From Azospirillum ramasamyi (GTDB lineage: Bacteria > Pseudomonadota > Alphaproteobacteria > Azospirillales > Azospirillaceae): 64,000 nucleotides of DNA. Shown here piece by piece: positions 30,446 to 39,788 of this stretch; the stretch's first letter is position 1; each line of letters opens with the position of its first letter. The stretch lies in contig NZ_CP029830.1 in NCBI RefSeq assembly GCF_003233655.1, positions 608,501 through 672,500 on the forward strand, in the 5' to 3' direction. The notes below the pieces were generated by a model. That model was not told the origin of the DNA and made no database searches. It worked only from the letters and a program-made list of their open reading frames with translations. Position numbers and translations under genes: made by a program.

Positions 30446-31324
30446 ATGGGTGTGTCGATGCGCAAATCCACCTGTTCCAAGCGCCGGTCGCTGCTGTCCG
30501 GTGCGGTTGCCCTCTCCCTCCTGGCCGGGCCGGCCATTGCGGCCGAGCCGGTGCCGCAGAACGACCTGCTGAACGCCGAGTTGTGGATGCAGCGCTCGGT
30601 CGAATACAAGGCCAACGCGCTGGCGGTCTACGCCCTGGGCCGGATCCAGCTGGACAAGGCGCTGGCCGACCCGAACTGGACCGCGGCGATTGAGCAGACC
30701 GGCAATTACCAGGATCTGCCGCCGGCCGTGGTGCTGGACCTCGACGAGACGGCGATGGACAACTCCGCCTATCAGACCGGGCTCGTCACCAACGGCACAG
30801 AGTTCTCGCCCAAGACCTGGGATGCCTGGGTGAAGGCGGAAAGGGCGACGGCGGTGCCGGGCGCGGTGGAGTTCGCCCAGTATGCCGAGTCGAAGGGCGT
30901 CAAGGTCTTCTACGTCACCAACCGCAGCGCCGACCAGGAAGAGGCGACCCGCCGCAACGCGCAGGCGCTGGGCTTTCCGATGGGCGGCAACGTCGATACC
31001 TTCCTGATGTCCAAGGAAAAGCCCGACTGGGGTTCGGCCAAGAGCACGCGGCGCGCGGCCATCGCCAAGGATTATCGGATCGTCCTGCTGTTCGGCGACA
31101 ATTTCGGCGACTTCTCCGACGCCTACAACGGCAGCGAGGCGGAACGGCTGAAGGCCTATGAGGCGACGAAGGAGCGTTTCGGGCGCGACTGGCTGATGCT
31201 GGCCAATCCCGGCTACGGCTCGTTCGAAAGCGCGCCCTACGGTCACAATTTCAAACTCTCGGCCGACGAAAAGCGGGCCAAGAAAATCGGTGCGCTGGAA
31301 CCCTGGGTGGCGCAGGCCCAGTAA
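30446..31324 (+). CDS. Acid phosphatase / 5'-nucleotidase, lipoprotein e(P4) family
   Basis: A 292-residue HAD-superfamily phosphatase exported by a Sec signal peptide (about 1-33, cleavage after AIAA; no lipobox cysteine, unlike Haemophilus P4). Motifs: VVLDLDETAMDN (catalytic DxD), VKVFYVTNRSADQEE (motif II threonine) and RIVLLFGDNFGDF (motif IV acids). The class removes phosphate from nucleotides and other esters in the periplasm. ATG 30446, with a second ATG at 30458. Confidence 0.92.
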   Translation: MGVSMRKSTCSKRRSLLSGAVALSLLAGPAIAAEPVPQNDLLNAELWMQRSVEYKANALAVYALGRIQLDKALADPNWTAAIEQTGNYQDLPPAVVLDLDETAMDNSAYQTGLVTNGTEFSPKTWDAWVKAERATAVPGAVEFAQYAESKGVKVFYVTNRSADQEEATRRNAQALGFPMGGNVDTFLMSKEKPDWGSAKSTRRAAIAKDYRIVLLFGDNFGDFSDAYNGSEAERLKAYEATKERFGRDWLMLANPGYGSFESAPYGHNFKLSADEKRAKKIGALEPWVAQAQ

Positions 31325-31355
31325 GGACGTGAAGCCCAGCAAGCATCTGAAATAT

Positions 31356-31403
31356 GGCGGTGCGCCGCTCTGAGAGAACCCTCAGAAGATCAGGCGCACC
31401 GCC
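31356..31403. terminator. Nested hairpins between convergent genes
   Basis: GGCGGTGCGCC (31356-31366) pairs exactly with GGCGCACCGCC (31393-31403). Inside, TCTGAG pairs with CTCAGA around AGAACC. The structure begins 32 bp after the phosphatase stop and its right arm overlaps the 3' end of the small membrane-protein gene, so it may serve as a terminator for the phosphatase gene. Confidence 0.5.
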
Positions 31404-31534
31404 TGCACGATCACCACCCACGGTGCGCCGATCATCAAAGTCCACACCGCCAGACGCGGCAACCCGTGCATCTTGCGGACCTTCGGCTCGGTGGACGGGG
31501 CGGCTTCGAAAGAGGTGGCGTTGGAGATCGACAT
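31382..31534 (-). CDS. Small single-span membrane protein
   Basis: A 50-residue protein, MSISNATSFEAAP...KVRKMHGLPR followed by a membrane segment (LAVWTLMIGAPWVVIVQA) and VRLIF-stop. The ATG at 31534 is chosen because GGAG lies 9 nt upstream, overlapping an earlier in-frame ATG (31549) that has no ribosome-binding site. Short basic N-terminus inside, C-terminus near or across the membrane. No family recognised; it is convergent with the phosphatase gene. Confidence 0.55.
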   Translation of the reverse strand: MSISNATSFEAAPSTEPKVRKMHGLPRLAVWTLMIGAPWVVIVQAVRLIF

Positions 31535-31694
31535 GGCCTGCTGCTCCATGAGCAAGATGACGGTGAGGCCATCATGCAGTTGCGATCCTTAACGACCATT
31601 AAAGAGCGCGGCCTTCGAAGTCGGCGTTTGCGCATTACCTCCACCGGATAAGTATACTCCCAGCGAATGCGGAGTCGCGGCGTTGGAGCGGACG

Positions 31695-32087
31695 TTATGG
31701 CTTCGCCACATGCCAGACGTTGTTCACGCCGTCACCGGTGGTGTCGCCGGGCTTGGCGTCCTTGGCCCAGGTATAGAGCGGCTTGCCGTCGTAGGCCCAT
31801 TGCCGGGATCCGTCGTCGCGGGTGACGACTGTGTATTTGCCCATCGGCTTGGCGGAGGCGGGAGCCATCAGCGGCGGCCAGTTCGTCGCGCAGGCTCCGT
31901 TGCAGGCCGACTTGCCTGCCGTGTCCCTGTCGAAAACGTAGAGCGTCATGCCCTGTTCATCGGTCAGGACGGGCCCCATCGCGGTCTGCGCCGTCATGGC
32001 CGGTTCCTTGTCCTGGGCAAAAGCCGGGGCGGCGAGCAGGACGGCGCCCAGGCCGATGGCGGCGGCGACGCGGATTACGGACTTCAT
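31695..32087 (-). CDS. Secreted Yx(FWY)xxD-repeat protein (COG4315-like)
   Basis: A 130-residue exported protein: Sec signal at 1-24 (MKSVIRVAAAIGLGAVLLAAP...AFAQ), then the repeats MTLYVFDRDTAGKSACNGAC and PLYTWAKDAKPGDTTGDG, the Yx(FWY)xxD signature. Two cysteines in SACNGACATNWPP probably bond. Ends with GVNNVWHVAKP, typical of the family. Function in bacteria is unknown. Confidence 0.88.
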   Translation of the reverse strand: MKSVIRVAAAIGLGAVLLAAPAFAQDKEPAMTAQTAMGPVLTDEQGMTLYVFDRDTAGKSACNGACATNWPPLMAPASAKPMGKYTVVTRDDGSRQWAYDGKPLYTWAKDAKPGDTTGDGVNNVWHVAKP

Positions 32088-32199
32088 TGCGTGTATCCTC
32101 CCGAAACAGGCCCGCCGGACGGCAGGCCCGATGAACCAAGGACGCAATGGAAAGCCGGATATTCCGCAGGTCACCGGCCGACGACCGCCGCCATCGGCA

Positions 32200-32898
32200 T
32201 TACACCGTCAGATATTTGCGCACCTCCTGCTCGTCCAGGCCGCTGCGCGGGCCGGACAGCATCACCTCGCCGCGCTCCATCACCACCCAGTCGTCGGCAA
32301 GGTCGCGGGCGAAGTCGAAATACTGCTCCACCAGCAGGATCGCCATGGTGCCCTTGTCGCGCAGGTAGCAGATGGCGCGGCCGATGTCCTTGATGATGGA
32401 GGGCTGAATACCCTCGGTCGGCTCGTCCAGAACCAGAAGGCGCGGGCGGGTCACCAGGGCGCGGCCGATGGCGAGCTGCTGCTGCTGGCCGCCGGACAGG
32501 TCGCCGCCGCGGCGGTCCAGCATGGATTTCAGCACCGGGAAGAGTTCGAACACCTCCTCGGGGATCGAACGCTGCGTGCGCGGCAGCGGGGCGTAGCCGG
32601 TCAGCAGGTTTTCCCGCACCGTCAGCAGCGGGAAGATCTCGCGGCCCTGCGGCACATAGGCGATGCCGCGGCGCGCCCGGTCGGCCGGCGCCATCTTCGT
32701 CACGTCGGCGCCGTCCCAGCCGATGGAGCCGCCGGACACCGGCTTCAGCCCGACGATGGCGCGCAGCAGGCTGGATTTGCCGACGCCGTTGCGGCCGACC
32801 AGGCAGGTGACCTTGCCGATCTCCGCCTTCATGGACACGCCGCGCAGTGCCTGGGCGGCGCCGTAATGCAGATCGAGGGAGCGAATGTCCAACATCAT
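32200..32898 (-). CDS. urtE: Urea ABC transporter, ATP-binding subunit UrtE
   Basis: A 232-residue LivF-type ATPase: Walker A GRNGVGKSS (about 36-44), Q-loop region, signature LSGGQQQQLAIGRAL, Walker B LLVLDEPTEGIQPS, H-loop in LLVEQYFDFA. The GRNGVGKSSLLRAI and TEGIQPS segments are typical of UrtE. It is the last gene of urtABCDE, 11 bp after urtD. Confidence 0.95.
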   Translation of the reverse strand: MMLDIRSLDLHYGAAQALRGVSMKAEIGKVTCLVGRNGVGKSSLLRAIVGLKPVSGGSIGWDGADVTKMAPADRARRGIAYVPQGREIFPLLTVRENLLTGYAPLPRTQRSIPEEVFELFPVLKSMLDRRGGDLSGGQQQQLAIGRALVTRPRLLVLDEPTEGIQPSIIKDIGRAICYLRDKGTMAILLVEQYFDFARDLADDWVVMERGEVMLSGPRSGLDEQEVRKYLTV

Positions 32899-32909
32899 GG
32901 GGTCTCCCG

Positions 32910-33656
32910 TCAGCGGCCGAGATAGGTATCGATGACCTGGCTGTTGGCGCTGACCGCGTCCAGCGAGCCTTCGGCCAGCACGGAGCCTTCGGCCAGCACC
33001 GTCACCTTGACGCCGAGCGCGCGGACGAAGCTCATGTCATGCTCCACCACGATCACCGAATGCTTGCCGGCGATGCCGCACAGAAGCTCCGCCGTCTGTT
33101 CGGTCTCGGCGTCGGTCATGCCGGCCACCGGTTCGTCCACCAGCAGAAGCTTGGGATCCTGGGCCAGCAGCATGCCGATCTCCAGCCACTGCTTCTGCCC
33201 GTGCGACAGGCTGCCGGCCTGACGGCTGCGCAGGGCCGACAGGCGGGTGATGTCGAGGATCTCCTCGATGCGGGCGCGGTCGTCGCGGCTGATGGAATAG
33301 GTCAGCGTCTTCAGCGGCCGGCGCGGCGCCTTCAGCGCCAGTTCGAGGTTGTCCCACACCGTGTGCGGTTCGAACACCGTCGGGCGCTGGAACTTGCGGC
33401 CGATGCCGAGATTGGCGATGGCCGCCTCGCGCAGGCGGGTCAGGTCGGTCTGGCCCTCGAACAGGATGGTGCCGGTGTCGGGGTGGGTCTTGCCCGTGAT
33501 GACGTCCATCATCGTCGTCTTGCCCGCACCATTGGGGCCGATGATCGCCCGCATCTCGCCCGGCATCATCACCAGCGACAGGTTGTTCAGCGCCCTGAAG
33601 CCGTCGAAGCTGACCGACACGCCGTCGAGATAGAGAAGGGTCGATTCCGCGCTCAT
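32910..33656 (-). CDS. urtD: Urea ABC transporter, ATP-binding subunit UrtD
   Basis: A 248-residue LivG-type ATPase: Walker A GPNGAGKTTMMDVITGKTHP, signature SLSHGQKQWLEIGMLL (HGQKQWLEI is characteristic of UrtD), Walker B LLLVDEPVAGMTDAE, H-loop VVEHDMSF. It forms the ATPase pair with UrtE that powers urea import through UrtB-UrtC. ATG 33656, 3 bp after urtC. Confidence 0.96.
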   Translation of the reverse strand: MSAESTLLYLDGVSVSFDGFRALNNLSLVMMPGEMRAIIGPNGAGKTTMMDVITGKTHPDTGTILFEGQTDLTRLREAAIANLGIGRKFQRPTVFEPHTVWDNLELALKAPRRPLKTLTYSISRDDRARIEEILDITRLSALRSRQAGSLSHGQKQWLEIGMLLAQDPKLLLVDEPVAGMTDAETEQTAELLCGIAGKHSVIVVEHDMSFVRALGVKVTVLAEGSVLAEGSLDAVSANSQVIDTYLGR

Positions 33657-33659
33657 GGG

Positions 33660-34823
33660 TCAGGCTCCCTTCTGGCCGGCGGTCGGAGTTGCGGTTGGGG
33701 CGCCGGGAAGGGCGGTGGCCTTGCTGCGGCGGGGCAGCTTCGCGGTCAGCTGGCCCCACAGCCCGAGCAGCCCCTTGGGCAGGAACAGGGTGACCGCCAC
33801 GAACAGGCCGCCGAGCGCGAACAGCCACAGCTCCGGCAGGGCGCCTGTGAAATAGCTCTTGCCCATGTTGACCAGCACCGCGCCCAGGATACCGCCGGCC
33901 AGCGTGCCGCGCCCGCCGACCGCGACCCAGATCACCGCCTCGATCGAACTGGCCGGGGCGAATTCCGACGGGTTGATGATGCCGACCTGCGGGACGTAGA
34001 GGGCGCCGGCCACGCCGGCCATGCAGGCCGACAGGGTCCAGGCGAACAGCTTGTAGCTTTCGGTGTCGTAGCCCATGAAGCGGACGCGGCTCTCGGCGTC
34101 GCGCAGCGCCACCAGCACCTTGCCCAGCTTGGACGCGATGACGCCGGACGCGATCATGTAGGAGAGCGCCAGGGCGGCGACCGTCGCCACGAACAGGGCG
34201 ACGCGGGTGGTGTCGGCCTGGATGTCGTAGCCGAGGATGTCCTTGAAGTCGGTCAGGCCGTTGTTGCCGCCGAAGCCCATGTCGTTGCGGAAGAAGGCCA
34301 GCAGCAGGGCGAAGGTCAGCGCCTGGGTTATGATCGACAGGTAGACGCCGGTGACGCGGCTGCGGAAGGCGAACCAGCCGAAGGCGAAGGCCAGCGCGCC
34401 CGGCACCACCAGCACCATCAGCGCCGCGAACCAGAACTGGTCGAAGCCCCACCAGTACCAGGGCAGCTCCGTCCAGTTCAGGAAGACCATGAAGTCGGGC
34501 AGCTCCGGGTTGCCGTACACGCCGCGCGGCCCGATCTGCCGCATCAGGTACATGCCCATGGCATAGCCGCCGAGCGCGAAGAAGGCGGCATGGCCGAGCG
34601 ACAGGATGCCGCAATAGCCCCACACCAGATCGAGCGCCAGCGCCAGCAGCGCGAAGCACAGGTATTTGCCCAGCAGCGAGACGGTGAAGACCGACAGGTG
34701 GAAGGGCGAGTCCGCCGGCACCCACAACGACATCACCGGGACCGCCACCGCCAGGACGGCGAGGATCGACAGAACGATCCCGGCCTTGCGGTCCAGCCCC
34801 ATCAGGAAAAAGCGCAGCAGCAT
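33660..34823 (-). CDS. urtC: Urea ABC transporter, permease UrtC
   Basis: A 387-residue LivM-type inner-membrane permease with about nine to ten membrane segments (AGIVLSILAVLAVAVPVMSL, CFALLALALDLVWGYCGILSLGHAAFFALGGY). The SLGHAAFFALGGY segment and the UrtC-specific insertion PDFMVFLNWTELPWYWWGFD are seen. Coupling-loop region ALRDAESRVRFMGYD. Lies 4 bp after urtB. Confidence 0.96.
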   Translation of the reverse strand: MLLRFFLMGLDRKAGIVLSILAVLAVAVPVMSLWVPADSPFHLSVFTVSLLGKYLCFALLALALDLVWGYCGILSLGHAAFFALGGYAMGMYLMRQIGPRGVYGNPELPDFMVFLNWTELPWYWWGFDQFWFAALMVLVVPGALAFAFGWFAFRSRVTGVYLSIITQALTFALLLAFFRNDMGFGGNNGLTDFKDILGYDIQADTTRVALFVATVAALALSYMIASGVIASKLGKVLVALRDAESRVRFMGYDTESYKLFAWTLSACMAGVAGALYVPQVGIINPSEFAPASSIEAVIWVAVGGRGTLAGGILGAVLVNMGKSYFTGALPELWLFALGGLFVAVTLFLPKGLLGLWGQLTAKLPRRSKATALPGAPTATPTAGQKGA

Positions 34824-34827
34824 CGGA

Positions 34828-36465
34828 TCAGGCCTCCACCGCGCGGCCCTTCAGCGCGAACAGGCCGCGCGGACGCCGTTGGATGAACAGGATGATGAAG
34901 ATCAGCACCAGGATCTTGCCCAGCACCGCACCGGCATAGGGTTCAAGGAACTTGTTGATGGTGCCCAGCGTCAGGGCGCCGACCAGCGTGCCCCACAGGT
35001 TGCCCACTCCGCCGAACACCACGACCATGAAGCTGTCGATGATGTAGCCCTGGCCCAGATTTGGGCTGACGTTGTCGATCTGGCTCAGCGCCACCCCGGC
35101 CAGACCGGCGATGCCGGAGCCGAGCCCGAAGGTCAGCGCGTCCACCCGCGCGGTGCGGATGCCCATGGCGTTGGCCATCGGCCGGTTCTGCGTCACGGCG
35201 CGGATCGACAGGCCGAACCAGGTGCGCTTCAGCGCCACCAGCAGGGCCGCGAAGACGGCGAAGGCGAAGATGACGATCCACAACCGCCCGTAGGTGATGG
35301 TCAGGCCGCCCAGTTCGAAGGCGCCGGACATCCAGCTGGGCGCGCCGACCTCGCGGTTGGTCGGGCCGAAGATGCTGCGCACCGCCTGCTGCAGCACGAG
35401 CGACAGGCCCCAGGTGGCGAGCAGCGTTTCCAGCGGGCGACCGTAGAGCCAGCGGATCACGCTGCGCTCGATGGCGATGCCGACGCCGCCGGAGACGAGG
35501 AAGGCGGCGGGCAGCGCCACCAGGATCGACAGGTCGAACAGGCCGGGGGCGTAGGTACGGAACACCTCCTGCACCAGGAAGGTGGTGTAGGCGCCGATCA
35601 TCACCATCTCGCCATGGGCCATGTTGATGACGCCCATCACGCCGAAGGTGACGGCCAGCCCGATGGCGGCCAGCAGCAGCACCGAGCCCAGCGACAGCCC
35701 GTACCAGAGGTTTTGCAGCGCGGCCCAGAAGGCCAGCTTCTGTTCGACGGTGGAGATGGCGGAGGCGGCCGATTTCTTGGTGATGTCCGACGCGCCGGAG
35801 GTGGCGACCATGTTCAGCAGCACCAGCGCGTCGCGGTCGCCGCGGGCGGCCAGCGTGTCGACCGCGGCCTGGATGTCGGCGTCGGTCATCCTCGACGCGG
35901 CCTCGCCGGTCAGCAGGATGGCGGCACGCGCCTGCTCCATGGCGGCGCGGATACGCCCGTCCTGCTCCTTGGCGATGGCGGCCGTCAGCGTCTCCAGCGC
36001 CGAGGCGTCGCGGCTCTTGAACACCGCGTCGGCGGCGGAGCGGCGGACGCCGGCATCGGGGCTCATCAGGGTGAGGGCGCCGAGCGAGGCGCTGATCGCG
36101 CGGCGGAGCGCGTTGTTGATGCGGATCCTCTCGACCGCGGCGGCCGGCGCATCGCCGAGAGCGGCGCGGGTCAGCGGGTCGGTCAGGGTATAGGCGTCAC
36201 CGGCCTTGCGGGCGATGACGACGGCGCCGTCGGCCTTGCGCACGAAGAGGTCGCCGGCCTGGAGCGCCTCGATCACCGGCACGATGGCCGGGTCGCCGGC
36301 CGCCGACAGTTGCGACAGGGCCTTTTCGGTTCCGGAATAGCCGCCGCTGCCCAGGGCCTGGACAAGCGGGCGCAGATCAATTGCCCGGGGATCTGCGGCA
36401 TAGGCGGCGGTCGATGTGGCGACCACCACACAGAGCGCCATCAGCCAGCGGAGAGCGCGTCGCAT
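34828..36465 (-). CDS. urtB: Urea ABC transporter, permease UrtB
   Basis: A 545-residue LivH-type permease. Residues 1-24 are a signal peptide, then a periplasmic all-helical region of about 230 residues unique to UrtB (armadillo-like repeats with RDASALETLTAAI), and a permease core from about 255 (LWYGLSLGSVLLLAAIGLAV, VMGVINMAHGEMVMIGAYT). Ends IQRRPRGLFALKGRAVEA. It is separated from urtA by 196 bp. Confidence 0.96.
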   Translation of the reverse strand: MRRALRWLMALCVVVATSTAAYAADPRAIDLRPLVQALGSGGYSGTEKALSQLSAAGDPAIVPVIEALQAGDLFVRKADGAVVIARKAGDAYTLTDPLTRAALGDAPAAAVERIRINNALRRAISASLGALTLMSPDAGVRRSAADAVFKSRDASALETLTAAIAKEQDGRIRAAMEQARAAILLTGEAASRMTDADIQAAVDTLAARGDRDALVLLNMVATSGASDITKKSAASAISTVEQKLAFWAALQNLWYGLSLGSVLLLAAIGLAVTFGVMGVINMAHGEMVMIGAYTTFLVQEVFRTYAPGLFDLSILVALPAAFLVSGGVGIAIERSVIRWLYGRPLETLLATWGLSLVLQQAVRSIFGPTNREVGAPSWMSGAFELGGLTITYGRLWIVIFAFAVFAALLVALKRTWFGLSIRAVTQNRPMANAMGIRTARVDALTFGLGSGIAGLAGVALSQIDNVSPNLGQGYIIDSFMVVVFGGVGNLWGTLVGALTLGTINKFLEPYAGAVLGKILVLIFIILFIQRRPRGLFALKGRAVEA

Positions 36466-36661
36466 CGCGGGTCCTTCGGTGCGGGGGAGCGGATGTCTCG
36501 GGGAGCGTTCATCGGAGGGCGTTCAAAAAGCGCCGACGCCTGCCCCCTCCCCGGCCCTCCCCCGCTTTCGGCCGACCGGCGGTCGGTCCGACGCGGGAGA
36601 GGGAGAGTTGGGGTGGGAGCAAGCGTCGCGACCACTCAGATCAGAGGACGGACACCAGCCC
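36466..36661. other. urtA-urtB intercistronic region with GC-rich hairpin potential
   Basis: A C-rich strand (about 36540-36570) faces a G-rich complement (about 36593-36632, GCGGGAGAGGGAGAG then GGGGTGGG), with GACCGGCGGTCGG symmetry inside. Such structures after the binding-protein gene often allow urtA mRNA to accumulate above the permease genes; that role is inference. No gene is present. Confidence 0.5.
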
Positions 36662-37969
36662 TCACGACCCCTTGCCGCCGCACTTGCCGGTCTTCACGTT
36701 GAAGTTGCCGCAGGACATCGGCTTGCGCCAGTCGGCGATCAGGTCCTTGCTGTCCGGCAGGTAGTCCGACCACTCGTCGCCCGGGACGAGGCCCGAGGTC
36801 TTTGAGACGACATCGAACTGGCCGTTCTCCTGCACTTCGCCGATCAGGACCGGCTTGGTGATGTGGTGGTTCGGCAGCATGGCCGAATAGCCGCCGGTCA
36901 GGTTGGGCACGGACACGCCGATCATCGCGTCGATGACCTTGTCCGGCTCGGTGGTACCGGCCGACTCGACCGCCTTCACCCACATGTTGAAGCCGATGTA
37001 GTGGGCTTCCATCGGGTCGTTGGTGACGCGCTTGTCGTTCTTGGTGTAGGCCTTCCAGGCCTTGATGAAGTCGCTGTTGGCCGGCGTCTCGACCGACTGG
37101 AAGTAGTTCCAGGCGGCCAGATGGCCGAGCAGCGGCTTGGTGTCGATGCCGGCCAGTTCCTCCTCGCCGACGGAGAAGGCGACGACCGGGATATCCTCCG
37201 CCTTCACGCCCTGGTTGCCCAACTCCTTGTAGAAGGGAACGTTGGCGTCGCCGTTGATGGTGGAGACGACGGCGGTCTTCTTGCCGCCCGACCCGAATTT
37301 CTTGATGTCCGCCACGATCGACTGCCAGTCGGAATGACCGAACGGCGTGTAGTTGATCATGATGTCCTCGGGCTTGACGCCCTTGCTCTTCAGGTAGGCT
37401 TCGAGGATCTTGTTGGTCGTGCGCGGATAGACGTAGTCGGTGCCGGCCAGCACCCAGCGCTGGACCTGCTCCTTCTCCATCAGGTAGTCGACGGCCGGGA
37501 TCGCCTGCTGGTTCGGGGCGGCGCCGGTGTAGAAGACGTTGCGCGAGGACTCCTCGCCCTCATACTGGACCGGGTAGAAGAGGATGTTGTTCAGCTCCTC
37601 GAACACCGGCAGCACCGACTTGCGGCTGACCGAGGTCCAGCAGCCGAACACGGCCGACACCTTGTCCTTGCTGATCAGCTCGCGCGCCTTCTCGGCGAAC
37701 AGCGGCCAGTTGGAGGCCGGATCGACCACCACCGGCTCCAGCTTCTTGCCCAGCAGGCCGCCCTTCTTGTTCTGCTCGTCGATCAGCATCAGCATGACGT
37801 CCTTGAGCGTCGTCTCGCTGATCGCCATCGTGCCGGACAGGGAGTGCAGGATGCCCACCTTGATCGTGTCCTGCGCCATCGCCGGCGCGGACATCGCAGC
37901 CATCGCGCCCATGGCCAGACCGGCCAGCGCGCTGATCCCGAAGCTCGACGTCAGTTGCTTGGTCCGCAT
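36662..37969 (-). CDS. urtA: Urea ABC transporter, substrate-binding protein UrtA
   Basis: A 435-residue periplasmic binding protein with a Sec signal (1-32, cleavage after AMA). Family hallmarks: DTIKVGILHSLSGTMAISE, FGCWTSVSRKSVLPVFEEL, YPVQYEGEESSRNVFYTGAA, LAGTDYVYPRTTNKI. The C-terminal MSCGNFNVKTGKC is common in UrtA. ATG 37969 with AAGGGGG upstream. First gene of the operon. No urease or urea-carboxylase genes are next to it. Confidence 0.97.
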   Translation of the reverse strand: MRTKQLTSSFGISALAGLAMGAMAAMSAPAMAQDTIKVGILHSLSGTMAISETTLKDVMLMLIDEQNKKGGLLGKKLEPVVVDPASNWPLFAEKARELISKDKVSAVFGCWTSVSRKSVLPVFEELNNILFYPVQYEGEESSRNVFYTGAAPNQQAIPAVDYLMEKEQVQRWVLAGTDYVYPRTTNKILEAYLKSKGVKPEDIMINYTPFGHSDWQSIVADIKKFGSGGKKTAVVSTINGDANVPFYKELGNQGVKAEDIPVVAFSVGEEELAGIDTKPLLGHLAAWNYFQSVETPANSDFIKAWKAYTKNDKRVTNDPMEAHYIGFNMWVKAVESAGTTEPDKVIDAMIGVSVPNLTGGYSAMLPNHHITKPVLIGEVQENGQFDVVSKTSGLVPGDEWSDYLPDSKDLIADWRKPMSCGNFNVKTGKCGGKGS

Positions 37970-38324
37970 GAAGTTGCCCCCTTCCTTTGGCGCCCCGGTT
38001 GATCCGGGGCTTCGCCACATCGTCGGAGGAAAGGCTACCGCGCATGCGAAAGACCGTATCTACGTCAAATGACCCATACGGCCAGGGCCGGGCTTTTCCA
38101 GCGGTAATACCGGAGGTTGTTCGGAATAAAACCGGTGCGGCGGCGTCCACCTGTCTGATGAACCCGTGTAACGACGATGGCCTCCCGCGAGTGACGCGGC
38201 GATGCAAGGGAGCAACAGTGTGAACAGCAGAGCGGACGACACCAAATGTCGCTTGCGGATCCTGGATGGCTGGCTGAAGGATACAGCGCTCAATCCTGTC
38301 CGTTCACGTTCCGGTCCCGTCGCC
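37970..38324. other. Divergent spacer between urtA and the L,D-transpeptidase
   Basis: No gene is assigned. The urtA promoter should lie here. I looked for an NtrC-type sigma-54 element (TGGCAC-N5-TTGC) on the urtA strand and did not find one. GGGAG at 38207-38211 precedes a GTG (38220) that is an alternative start for the transpeptidase. Confidence 0.45.
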
Positions 38325-39788
38325 ATGCATGATCACCGCCGCCTGATCTCCCGCCGCTCCGCCGCCCTTTGCATGGTCGGCGGACTGGTCGGCGTCATCC
38401 TGAGCGGTCCTGCTCTGGCCTCCCCGCAGAAGGAGGCGGCGCAGGCCGCCAAGCCTACGCTGGTCGCCGGCTGGGCCGCGGCGCTGGAACAGCGTGCGCA
38501 GGAAATCCAGAACGCGCCGAAGGTGCCGGCCACCCGCATCGGCTACGGCGCCGTCGTCAAGAAGGGCGACGGCGGCATGATCGAGAGCATCGTCCCGGCG
38601 GTGGAGCCGCCGCCGGCGGACCTCCAGGCGCAAGCCCCCACCCTGCCCGGCCTCGCCCCGATCGAACCGGCGCCGCCGGTGGTCATCACCGTGCGCTCGC
38701 CGCTGGCCGACCGCGTCGGCAGGATATCGCGCCGCCTGGTCGAACTGGGCTACCTGCCCGACGACAAGTGGTCGGACAGCTTCAACGACGACGTCGAGAC
38801 CGCCGTGCGCGCCTTCCAGCTTGCGGAAGGGCTGCAGCCCGACGGCAAGGTGGGCGAGGTGACTCGCCAGGCGATGGACCGCACGCCTGCCCAGACCGTC
38901 GCGCTTCTGCGCCGCGCCGCGGCGGCGATGCGGGCGCAGCAGGCCTCCATCCCCGAGACCACCGTGCTGGTCAACCTGCCCGGCCAGTCCGTCACCTTCA
39001 TCGAACGCGGCCGTCCGGCTTTCACCATGCGCGCGGTGGTCGGCCGGCCGTCGCGCAAGACGCCGCTGCTGCAGGACAAGATCACCAGCGTCACCATCAA
39101 CCCGACCTGGACCGTCCCGCCGACGGTGCTGACCGAGGACAAGCTGCCGGCACTGCGCAAGAAGGGCACCACCGGCATCAAGAACGCCGTGGTCTATCTG
39201 GACGGGGCCGAGGTGGTCAGCACCCAGTCGGTCAACTGGTGGGGGGTCGATCCCGGCCGCATCCGCATCGTCCAGAAGCCGGGCGACGACAACGCGCTGG
39301 GCCGCTTCCGCTTCAACCTGACCAACGGCGACGGCATCTTCCTGCACGGCACCAACGACCCGCGGCTGTTCAGCCGCGACCTGCGCGCCGCCAGTTCCGG
39401 CTGCGTGCGGCTGGAGGATGCCCGGATGATGGCGGAGACGCTGCTCGGGGCCGCGAAGATCACGCCGGCCAGCATCGGCCAGCAGCTCGACACCGGAGAG
39501 ACCAAGACGATCCGGCTGCCGAACGCCATCCCCGTGCGCTTCGTCTATTGGAACGCCTCGGTCGACACCGCCGGCGTGGTGCGCGTGCATCCCGACATCT
39601 ACGAGGATCCGCCCACCTTCTCCACCCCGGCCGGTCAGTCCGGTTCGGCAACGACCCCGGTGTCGACGCCGCGCCCGCTGACCAAACCTGCGCCGCTGCC
39701 GGTTCCGGCCGCCCATGCGCCGACGCCGCTGTCCTCCGCCTCGGTTCCGGCACCGGCCAAGCCGTTGCCCACGTCGACGGGGATGTAA
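38325..39788 (+). CDS. L,D-transpeptidase (YkuD family) with peptidoglycan-binding domain
   Basis: A 487-residue exported enzyme. A basic signal (MHDHRRLISRRSAALCMVGG, cleavage after ALA) with a twin-arginine flavour; then a PGBD1 domain (about 130-180, VGRISRRLVELGYLPDDKW, TAVRAFQLAEGLQPDG) and a YkuD domain (about 215-400). The catalytic signature is FLHGTNDPRLFSRD...SSGCVRLEDA, with the nucleophile cysteine in SSGCVRL. A proline-rich tail (about 435-487) ends the protein. It forms 3-3 crosslinks or anchors proteins in the wall. Start is ATG 38325; GTG 38220 has the better ribosome-binding site but would push the signal peptide 35 residues inward. Confidence 0.88.
   Translation: MHDHRRLISRRSAALCMVGGLVGVILSGPALASPQKEAAQAAKPTLVAGWAAALEQRAQEIQNAPKVPATRIGYGAVVKKGDGGMIESIVPAVEPPPADLQAQAPTLPGLAPIEPAPPVVITVRSPLADRVGRISRRLVELGYLPDDKWSDSFNDDVETAVRAFQLAEGLQPDGKVGEVTRQAMDRTPAQTVALLRRAAAAMRAQQASIPETTVLVNLPGQSVTFIERGRPAFTMRAVVGRPSRKTPLLQDKITSVTINPTWTVPPTVLTEDKLPALRKKGTTGIKNAVVYLDGAEVVSTQSVNWWGVDPGRIRIVQKPGDDNALGRFRFNLTNGDGIFLHGTNDPRLFSRDLRAASSGCVRLEDARMMAETLLGAAKITPASIGQQLDTGETKTIRLPNAIPVRFVYWNASVDTAGVVRVHPDIYEDPPTFSTPAGQSGSATTPVSTPRPLTKPAPLPVPAAHAPTPLSSASVPAPAKPLPTSTGM

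Noticed and set aside
37970..38220. NtrC-type sigma-54 promoter for urtA
   Set aside because: Expected for nitrogen control, but no TGGCAC-N5-TTGC match was found on the urtA strand.
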